Below, piece by piece: positions 57,782-64,000 of a stretch of 64,000 nt of DNA. The notes beneath the pieces are model-generated. The model saw only the letters and a program-made list of their open reading frames with translations, was not told where the DNA came from and did no database searches. The translations under genes were made by a program, and so were the position numbers. Each line of letters opens with the position of its first letter. The first letter of the stretch is position 1. This stretch comes from Rubrobacter calidifluminis (GTDB lineage Bacteria; Actinomycetota; Rubrobacteria; Rubrobacterales; Rubrobacteraceae), in contig NZ_JAQKGV010000002.1 in assembly GCF_028617075.1 (NCBI RefSeq), positions 124,001-188,000 on the forward strand. The letters are read 5' to 3'.

Positions 57782-58663
57782 GTGAAGGACGCGTCGCACA
57801 GGGATTTTCTCTCCGAAGCCTCGCTCCTCGCGGCGGTATTCTTCCTCGGGACCAACCCGGTTGCGGTCAAGTACGCGATCCTCGAGATCCCTCCCCTCGT
57901 CTTCGTCGCGCTGCGCTTCACGCTGGCGGGGCTTCTGCTGTGGACCTTCCGGAAGGCTGTAGGGGCCAGGGAGCCGCTCGGCGCGCGCGAGCTTCTCCGG
58001 ATGGCCGGGGTGGGGGCTTTCGGTGTCGGGCTTAACAACGTGCTCTTCACGCTCGGGGTGAGCATGACGAGTGCCTCGGAGACGGCTTTGATCTACGCCA
58101 CGCCCCCTCTCTGGGGGATGCTGCTCGGGTTTCTGCTCGGGCAGGAGCGCCCGACGAAAAGGGGTGTGACGGGTGTGGCTATCGCCATGGTGGGGGTGAC
58201 GGTGGTCGTCTCGGGTGGGATGGGCTCCGCGGCCCCGTCCTTCGCGGGGGACCTGCTGGTAATGTGTGGAGCCGTGTGCTGGGGGGCCTACACTGTGCTC
58301 GGGATGCGGTTGTTGAGGCGCCACCCACCTCTCACCGTTGCCGCGTACACGACCCTCTCTGGCGGGCTCGCCACCCTGCCGCTCGGGGCCTTGTCGTTCT
58401 TCAGGAGTTCCGGGGGGCATCCCGGCGGGCTCGTCTGGGCTGCCGTGGCATACTCCACCTTTCTCGTCGCCGCCTACGGGTTCTTCGCCTGGCAGAGAGG
58501 GATCTTTCGCCTGGGGGCTAACCGGGTTCTCGTCTACCAGTATCTCATCACGCTCGTAGGCGTCATCTCCGGCATCCTCGCCCTCGGGGAACGCCTCGGC
58601 CCAGCGCAGATTATCGGGGGAGCCGTGATCCTCGCCGGTGTGTTCGCCGCGAGGAAACAGTAG
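57782..58663 (+). CDS. EamA/RhaT-family permease (DMT superfamily)
   Basis: 293 residues with about ten hydrophobic segments in two repeated halves (EASLLAAVFFLGTNPVAVKYAILEIPPLVFVALRFTLAGLLL and the second EamA domain LLVMCGAVCWGAYTVLGMRLLRRH). Drug/metabolite exporter type; substrate unknown. GTG start without a ribosome binding site, possibly leaderless. Confidence 0.88.
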   Translation: MKDASHRDFLSEASLLAAVFFLGTNPVAVKYAILEIPPLVFVALRFTLAGLLLWTFRKAVGAREPLGARELLRMAGVGAFGVGLNNVLFTLGVSMTSASETALIYATPPLWGMLLGFLLGQERPTKRGVTGVAIAMVGVTVVVSGGMGSAAPSFAGDLLVMCGAVCWGAYTVLGMRLLRRHPPLTVAAYTTLSGGLATLPLGALSFFRSSGGHPGGLVWAAVAYSTFLVAAYGFFAWQRGIFRLGANRVLVYQYLITLVGVISGILALGERLGPAQIIGGAVILAGVFAARKQ

Positions 58664-58736
58664 CCGCCGGACGTGTGGCTGCCTCCGGAGAGGCTAGAAT
58701 GCGCCTGGTAGGAACGGAAACTGGAGGTTTGCCTTA

Positions 58737-59924
58737 ATGAGCGAGCGCAGGAAAGGGGGGCGGGGGCCTGATCCCGGCGACTTCCTCGACCTCGACACGC
58801 TCCTCTCCGAGGAGGAGAAGCGCGTGCGCGAGAGGGTGCGGGAGTTCGTGGATCGCAGGATTCGACCCAACATAAACGAGTGGTACGAGCGGGCCGTCTT
58901 CCCGCGCGAGCTCGCGCCGGAGCTCGGTGAGCTCGGGGTGCTCGGGATGCACCTGAAAGGATACGGCTGCCCGGGAAGGAGCGCCGTCGAGTACGGGCTC
59001 GCGTGCATGGAGCTCGAGGCCGGGGACTCGGGGCTGAGGACCTTCGTCAGCGTGCAGGGATCGCTCGCGATGAGCGCGATCCACAGGTTCGGGAGCGAGG
59101 AGCAGAAGAACGGGTGGCTGCCCCGCATGGCCAGGGGCGAGGCCATAGGCTGCTTCGGGCTCACCGAACCCGGCGCCGGGAGCGACCCGGCGAGCATGCA
59201 GACGCGGGCGCGCAAGGAAGGGTCCCATTGGATCCTGAACGGAACGAAGCGCTGGATCGGGCTCGGTTCGATCGCCGATGTAGCCGTGGTCTGGGCGAAG
59301 ACCGACGACGGCATCAGGGGGTTTCTCGTCCCCACCGACACCCCCGGATTCTCCGCGACGAACATCGAGCCCAAGCTCTCGATGCGCGCCTCGGTGCAGT
59401 GCGAGCTGCATCTGGAGGAGGTGCGGCTTCCGGAGGATGCGATGCTACCGGGCGTCAAAGGGCTGCGCGGGCCCTTCTCCTGCCTCAACGAGGCCCGTTA
59501 CGGGATCATCTGGGGTGCGATGGGGGCGGCGCGCGACTGCTACGAGTCGGCGCTCGCCTACGCGAAGGAGAGGGAGCAGTTCGGGAAGCCCATAGCCTCC
59601 TTCCAGCTCGTGCAGAAGAAGCTCGTGGACATGATGATCGAGATCCAGAAAGGCACGCTGCTCGCGCTGCACATCGGGCGGATGAAGGACTCGGGGACCC
59701 TGAAGCACCAGCAGATCTCCTTCGGCAAGCTGAACAACGTGCGCGCGGCGATAGAGATAGCGCGCGAGGCCCGCACCGTCTTCGGCGGGAACGGCGTGAC
59801 CCTCGACCACCCTCCCCTGAGGCACGCCAGCAACCTGGAGAGCGTGCGCACCTACGAGGGGACCGACGAGGTGCACACCCTCATCCTCGGGGAGACGATA
59901 ACCGGAATAGAGGCGTTCAGATAG
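58737..59924 (+). CDS. Acyl-CoA dehydrogenase, glutaryl-CoA dehydrogenase-like
   Basis: 395 residues. FAD-dependent; the catalytic glutamate is in the [23 protein letters not shown] segment, matching the human GCDH motif [43 protein letters not shown] is the first ACAD signature, and [23 protein letters not shown] and [16 protein letters not shown] also resemble GCDH. Some relatives decarboxylate, others act on different substrates, so the product is uncertain. Preceded by a TAGAAT box at 58695. First gene of a fatty/aromatic acid degradation operon. Confidence 0.9.
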   Translation: [395 protein letters not shown]

Positions 59925-59934
59925 GGGGTTTGTC

Positions 59935-60711
59935 TTGGCTTACGAGACCATCCTGACCGAGAACCGCGACGGCGTCGGCGTCGTCACGATAAACCGGCCC
60001 GAGGTCAGAAACGCGATGAACGCGCAGGTCACCCGGGAGCTGCGCGACGCGCTCGAGCGCTTCCGGGAGGATGACGGGATCGGGGCCGTCGTCTTCACCG
60101 GGGCCGGGGAGAGGGCCTTCGTCGCCGGGGCGGACATCGGCGACCTGAGGGAGAGGACGATGCTCGACGGGATCGCGGCCCCGATGCAGCGGCTCTACGA
60201 CGAGGTGGAGGAGTTCGAGAAGCCGACCGTCGCGGCGGTCAACGGATACGCCCTGGGTGGGGGGTGCGAGCTCGCGATGGCCTGCGACATCCGGCTCGCC
60301 TCGGAGAACGCCCGCTTCGGGCTGCCGGAGACGGGGCTTTCGATCATCCCGGGGGCCGGCGGCACCCAGCGTCTGGCACGCCTGGTCGGGAAGGGAAGGG
60401 CGGTCGAGATGATCCTGACCGGACGCATCATCGACGCGGTCGAGGCTCGCGACATCGGGCTCGTCTCGCGGGTCGTGCGCCCGCAGGAGCTGATGGACGC
60501 CGCGCTCGAGACCTGCCGCACGATCCTCTCCAAGGGCCCGCTCGCTGTGCGGCTCGCCAAGCTCGCCGTCAAGCACGGCTTCGAGACCGACCAGGGCACC
60601 GGGATGCTCATCGAGCGCCTCGCGCAGGCGATCCTGCTCTCCACCGAGGACAAGCTCGAGGGGATGAGCGCCTTTCTGGAGAAGCGCGAGCCGAACTTCA
60701 AGGGGAGGTAA
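59935..60711 (+). CDS. Enoyl-CoA hydratase/isomerase
   Basis: 258 residues, crotonase fold. TINRPEVRNAMNAQVTRELRDAL, oxyanion-hole VAGADIGDL and GGGCELAMACDIRLASENARFGLPETGLSIIPGAGGTQRL are complete, with the catalytic glutamates in GGGCELAM and PETGLSI. TTG start. Hydrates trans-enoyl-CoA to L-3-hydroxyacyl-CoA between the dehydrogenases of this operon. Confidence 0.93.
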   Translation: MAYETILTENRDGVGVVTINRPEVRNAMNAQVTRELRDALERFREDDGIGAVVFTGAGERAFVAGADIGDLRERTMLDGIAAPMQRLYDEVEEFEKPTVAAVNGYALGGGCELAMACDIRLASENARFGLPETGLSIIPGAGGTQRLARLVGKGRAVEMILTGRIIDAVEARDIGLVSRVVRPQELMDAALETCRTILSKGPLAVRLAKLAVKHGFETDQGTGMLIERLAQAILLSTEDKLEGMSAFLEKREPNFKGR

Positions 60712-60715
60712 CCCG

Positions 60716-61612
60716 GTGGCAGAGCCGAACATAGAGAACGTCCGCAGGATACTCGTCGTCGGTTCCGGGGCTATGGGATCCCAGATCGGGATGGTCTGCG
60801 CCCTGGCCGGCTACGAGGTCACCCTGCAGGATATCGAGGAGGAGATGCTCGGGCGGGCGCGGGAAGAGCTCGAGCGGCGCATGGGCCGCAACGTCGAGAA
60901 GGGCCGGATGGGCCGCGAAGAGGTCGAGGCGGCCTTCGGCCGGATGACCTTCACCACCGACCTGGAGGGCCCGGCCTCGGAGGCGGACTTCGTCATAGAG
61001 GCCGTCGTCGAGCGGCTCGACGTGAAGCGCGAGGTCTTCCGGCGCCTCGACCGGGCGGCGCCCGGGCATGCCGTCCTCGCGACCAACTCCTCGACGATCG
61101 TCTCCTCGCGCATCGCCGATGCGACCGGCCGCCCCGAGCTGGTCTGCAACATGCACTTCTTCAACCCGGCGCTGGTGATGCGCTGCGTCGAGGTGGTCAG
61201 AAACCCGAAGACCTCCGACGCCACGGTAAAGACCACGGCGGAGCTGGCCCGCCGGGTGGGCAAGGAACCCGTCGTCATAAACAAGGAGGTTCCCGGCTTC
61301 GTCGCCAACCGCATCCTGCACGCGATCCGCTCCGAGGCGCTCTGGCTCTATGAGAACGGGGTCGCCTCCTTCGAGGACATAGACGCCGCCTGCCGCACCG
61401 CGCTCGGGCACCCGATGGGCCCCTTCGAGCTGATGGACCTCACCGGGATAGACGTCGCCTACCACGCGGCCAACTCCCGCTACGAGGAGAGCGGCGACCC
61501 GAAAGACAGACCCGCGAAGAGCATCGTCGAGAAGTACGAGCGGGGCGAGCTCGGCCGCAAGAGCGGCAGGGGATGGTACACCTACGATGAGGAGGGGCGC
61601 AGAGTCGAATAG
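60716..61612 (+). CDS. 3-hydroxyacyl-CoA dehydrogenase
   Basis: 298 residues. Rossmann motif GSGAMGSQIGMVCALAGYEV, signature ATNSSTIVSSRIADATGRPELVCNMHFFNPALVMRCVEVV with the catalytic His-Glu pair (HFFNP and E of RCVEVV), and C-terminal NRILHAIRSEALWLYENGVASFEDIDAACRTALGHPMGPFELMDLTGIDV. Stand-alone NAD type; could also act on 3-hydroxybutyryl-CoA. GTG start four bases after the hydratase stop. Confidence 0.93.
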   Translation: MAEPNIENVRRILVVGSGAMGSQIGMVCALAGYEVTLQDIEEEMLGRAREELERRMGRNVEKGRMGREEVEAAFGRMTFTTDLEGPASEADFVIEAVVERLDVKREVFRRLDRAAPGHAVLATNSSTIVSSRIADATGRPELVCNMHFFNPALVMRCVEVVRNPKTSDATVKTTAELARRVGKEPVVINKEVPGFVANRILHAIRSEALWLYENGVASFEDIDAACRTALGHPMGPFELMDLTGIDVAYHAANSRYEESGDPKDRPAKSIVEKYERGELGRKSGRGWYTYDEEGRRVE

Positions 61613-61624
61613 GAGGGACCCCTT

Positions 61625-63175
61625 ATGTCGCTCAACCTGACGGTAATGCTGGACGAGAGCGCGAAGGTGAGGCCGCAGAAGCCCGCACTCGTCCTCGGGG
61701 AGGAGAAGGTCACCTACGCCGCTTTGCGCGAGGCGTCGATGCGCTTCGCCGCCGCGCTGTCCTCGCTCGGGATCGAGCCCGGGGACAGGGTCGCGATCAT
61801 GGTGCCAAACGTCCCCCAGTTCGCCATCGCCTACTACGGCATCCTGCGAGCCGGGGCGGTGGTCGTCCCGCTGAACGTGCTCCTGCAGGGCCCAGAGGTC
61901 GCCTACCACCTGGGGGATTCCGGGGCGAAGGTGCTCGTCGCTTGGGATGGGTTCCTGGAGGCGGCCGGAAGGGGATACGAGGAGGCCTCCGGCTGCGGGC
62001 ACCTGATCGTGGCGGGGGAGAAGGAGGAGGTGCCCGAGGGGGCGCTCGGCTTCAGGGAGCTTCTGGAACAGAACCCGCCGGAGTTCGAGACCGTGCAGAC
62101 GATGCCCGACGACACGGCGGTCATCATCTACACCAGCGGGACCACCGGTCGGCCGAAAGGGGCCGAGCTCTCCCACTTCAACCTCTTCTACAACGCGGTG
62201 TGCAACGCGGACAAGCTCGTTCAGACCAGCGAGGAGGACGCCGGGATCGCCGCACTCCCGCTCTTTCACATCTTCGGGCAGACCGCGGTCCTCAACACCT
62301 TCGTCTACAGCGGGAACACGATCACGATGATCCCGCGCTTCGAGCCCGAGGCGGTGCTCGGTGCGATAGAGCGCGACCGCATCACCATCTTCACCGGGGT
62401 GCCCACGATGTACCAGTACCTGCTGCACCACCCGGCTGCGGACGCACACGACACCTCCTCGCTCAGGCTCGGGATCTCCGGCGGGGCCTCGATGCCGGTC
62501 GAGGTGTTGAGGAGGTTCGAGGAGAAGTTCGGGATCACGATACTCGAGGGCTACGGCCTCTCCGAGACGAGCCCGGTCGTCTGCTTCAACCGCTCCGCCG
62601 AAGAGCGCAAGGTCGGCTCCATAGGGCTTCCGATCTGGGGGATCGAGGCGAAGGTCGTAGACGAGGACGACCGCGAGGTGCCCCGCGGCGAGACCGGGGA
62701 GCTCGTGGTGCGCGGGCACGCCATCATGAAGGGCTACTACGGGAGGCCAAAGGAGACCGCGGAGGCGATGCGCGGCGGCTGGTTCCACACCGGCGATCTG
62801 GCCAGGATGGACGAGGACGGCTACATCTTCATCGTCGACCGCAAGAAGGACATGATCGTGCGCGGTGGTTACAACGTCTACCCGCGCGAGGTCGAGGAGG
62901 CGATCTACGAGCACCCGGCGGTCGCCGAGGTCGCCGTGGTCGGCGTCCCGCACGAGGAGCTCGGCGAGGAGGTCGTCGCCGTGGTCGTCCCGAAGGAGGG
63001 GGCGAGGGTGGAAGAGGAGGAGATCATAGCCTTCGCCCGCGAGCGGGTTGCCAGATACAAGTACCCCCGCCACGTCGTCTTCGTCGACGAGCTGCCCAAG
63101 AACGCAACCGGGAAGATACTCAAGCGCGAGCTCGACCCGGAGAGGCTCGGCCCCGAGGTTAGACGCAGCCGGTGA
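61625..63175 (+). CDS. Acyl-CoA synthetase (AMP-forming), long-chain fatty acid CoA ligase-like
   Basis: 516 residues. ATP/AMP-binding motif IIYTSGTTGRPKGAELSHFN, YGLSETSPVVCFNRS, GWFHTGDLARMDEDGYIFIVDRKKDMIVRGGYNVYPREVEE and the lysine in PKNATGKILKRELDP are complete. Activates a carboxylic acid for the operon. No thiolase or acetyl-CoA acyltransferase is in the window, so the thiolytic step must come from elsewhere. Confidence 0.93.
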   Translation: MSLNLTVMLDESAKVRPQKPALVLGEEKVTYAALREASMRFAAALSSLGIEPGDRVAIMVPNVPQFAIAYYGILRAGAVVVPLNVLLQGPEVAYHLGDSGAKVLVAWDGFLEAAGRGYEEASGCGHLIVAGEKEEVPEGALGFRELLEQNPPEFETVQTMPDDTAVIIYTSGTTGRPKGAELSHFNLFYNAVCNADKLVQTSEEDAGIAALPLFHIFGQTAVLNTFVYSGNTITMIPRFEPEAVLGAIERDRITIFTGVPTMYQYLLHHPAADAHDTSSLRLGISGGASMPVEVLRRFEEKFGITILEGYGLSETSPVVCFNRSAEERKVGSIGLPIWGIEAKVVDEDDREVPRGETGELVVRGHAIMKGYYGRPKETAEAMRGGWFHTGDLARMDEDGYIFIVDRKKDMIVRGGYNVYPREVEEAIYEHPAVAEVAVVGVPHEELGEEVVAVVVPKEGARVEEEEIIAFARERVARYKYPRHVVFVDELPKNATGKILKRELDPERLGPEVRRSR

Positions 63176-63195
63176 TCGGGTAGGAAAGACAGAAG

Positions 63196-63270
63196 CCCGG
63201 CCCGGAGAGCCGGTCGAAGCCCCCTCCGGCAGATAGCCTTCACAACAACGCTCCGGGCCGGGTCCCTCCT
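63196..63270 (+). terminator. Possible terminator after the acyl-CoA operon
   Basis: CCCGGCCCGGAG (63196-63207) can pair with CTCCGGGCCGGG (63251-63262) around a 43-base loop, followed by TCCCTCC. It is the only structural feature in the 213-base gap before the next gene. Confidence 0.45.
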
Positions 63271-63319
63271 TCGGTGGCGGCCTGCCTGGTTCCGGTGGGA
63301 TGCCATCCTCTTTTCAAGA

Positions 63320-63325
63320 TAGAAT
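63320..63325 (+). promoter_or_regulatory. -10-like TAGAAT box upstream of the glcD-like gene
   Basis: TAGAAT lies about 64 bases before the ATG of the FAD-linked oxidase gene. No convincing -35. Confidence 0.35.
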
Positions 63326-63388
63326 CTGGTTCGGAGCGATCGGCTCCACGCCGTCCGGCGACGCGAGGAGAAAGGGGATCGCAGGCAG

Positions 63389-64000
63389 ATGGAACGCAGC
63401 CGGCTTATAAGGACGATGGAGTCCATCCTGGGGCCGGAGGGGGTGATCCACGAGCGCGAGCAGCTACGCACCTACGAATGCGACGGGTTGATGAACTACC
63501 GGGTCATCCCGGATCTGGTCGTCCTGCCCGAGAGCGCCGAGCAGGTGCAGAAGGTGGTGAGGGTGTGCCACGAGGAGGGCATCCCGTTCGTCGCTCGCGG
63601 GTCGGGGACCGGGCTCTCGGGCGGGGCGCTGCCGGTGGAGAAAGGCATCCTGATCGTGCTCTCCAGGATGCGACGGATACTCGAGGTCGATCTGGAGAAC
63701 GAACGCGTCGTCGTCGAGCCCGGGGTGATAAACCTCTGGGTGACGCAGGCCGTCTCGGATGAGGGATACTTCTACGCGCCGGACCCCTCGAGCCAGCTCG
63801 TCTCCTCGATCGGGGGGAACTGCTCGGAGAACTCCGGCGGGGTCCACTGCCTGAAGTACGGGTTCACCACCAACCACGTAACCGGCGCGGAGGTGGTGCT
63901 GCCCGACGGGGAGATGGTCCACCTCGGGGGCGGCAAGGCCCCCGACGAGCCGGGATACGACCTGCTCGGGGCCTTCGTCGGCTCCGAGGGCACTTTAGGG
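63389..64000 (+). CDS. glcD: FAD-linked oxidase, GlcD-like (3' truncated by window edge)
   Basis: 204 residues are visible and the frame is open to the right edge. RSRLIRTMESILGPEGVIHEREQLRTYECDGLMNYRVIPDLVVLPESAEQVQKVVRVC, FVARGSGTGLSGGALPVEKGILIVLSRM and PDPSSQLVSSIGGNCSENSGGVHCLKYGFTTNHV are the FAD PCMH-domain features of the glycolate oxidase subunit D family. The relatives oxidise glycolate, D-lactate or other 2-hydroxy acids. ATG start follows AGGAGAAAGGGG by about 13 bases; a GGCAG is closer. Gene symbol is by family; substrate unproven. Confidence 0.85.
   Translation, partial: MERSRLIRTMESILGPEGVIHEREQLRTYECDGLMNYRVIPDLVVLPESAEQVQKVVRVCHEEGIPFVARGSGTGLSGGALPVEKGILIVLSRMRRILEVDLENERVVVEPGVINLWVTQAVSDEGYFYAPDPSSQLVSSIGGNCSENSGGVHCLKYGFTTNHVTGAEVVLPDGEMVHLGGGKAPDEPGYDLLGAFVGSEGTLG

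Noticed and set aside
60698-63073. Minus-strand frame opposite the 3-hydroxyacyl-CoA dehydrogenase and ligase
   Set aside because: Shadow of the two plus-strand enzymes; no motif.

Overview
The window is about 70 percent GC, uses ATA for isoleucine and AGG for arginine freely, and starts many genes with GTG or TTG. Together with the gene content (actinobacterial ribosomal protein cluster, F420-type flavin/deazaflavin oxidoreductases, trehalose-free core loci, SelD) this suggests a Rubrobacter-like, deep-branching actinobacterium. The genus is an inference from composition and gene content, not a proven assignment.

Layout. 1-24.0 kb is one long plus-strand core block: the 3' part of rpoC, then rpsL-rpsG-fusA-tuf, the S10-spc-alpha ribosomal operons (rpsJ to rplQ, with secY, adk, map, infA and rpoA), and ecfA1-ecfA2-ecfT plus truA. 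At 24.8-29.8 kb lie an O-methyltransferase and a cobalamin-riboswitch-controlled ribonucleotide reductase pair (nrdA/nrdB, class Ic type). They sit between truA and rplM-rpsI-glmM, which in many bacteria follow truA directly. 32.1-35.9 kb carries a DUF429 protein, hisF, hisIE and trpE.

35.9-45.3 kb is accessory and mostly minus strand. It holds a TetR regulator divergent from wrbA, an iron-type alcohol dehydrogenase, an MDR quinone oxidoreductase, a stand-alone diadenylate cyclase domain protein, a ring-cleaving VOC dioxygenase, a frameshifted PPOX/F420 oxidoreductase, DoxX, MarR, a SnoaL-like protein, a DHA2-type exporter and a DDN-type deazaflavin reductase. The mix looks like a quinone/electrophile detoxification neighbourhood. 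At 45.4 kb is an unusual regulator that fuses a MarR domain to a beta-repeat (DUF4097-like) domain.

46.4-47.5 kb encodes selenophosphate synthetase with an in-frame TGA at the catalytic position, followed by a candidate bacterial SECIS hairpin, so the enzyme is itself probably a selenoprotein. 47.6-54.9 kb is a glycerol/dihydroxyacetone regulon: glpP antiterminator, a leader terminator, glpK, dhaK, glpF, dhaL, dhaM, glpD. 55.0-58.7 kb holds a ferritin-like protein, a tyrosine phosphatase, a decayed lipoprotein gene, a DUF2171-like protein, a cold shock protein and an EamA permease. 58.7-63.2 kb is an acyl-CoA degradation operon (glutaryl-CoA dehydrogenase-like enzyme, enoyl-CoA hydratase, 3-hydroxyacyl-CoA dehydrogenase, acyl-CoA ligase). 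The window ends inside a glcD-like FAD oxidase gene.

No tRNA, rRNA, CRISPR array, insertion sequence or prophage was seen. The strongest points for a second look are the Sec-containing SelD, the B12-riboswitch/class Ic reductase unit, the MarR-DUF4097 fusion, the GlpP-type leader and two genes broken by frameshifts.
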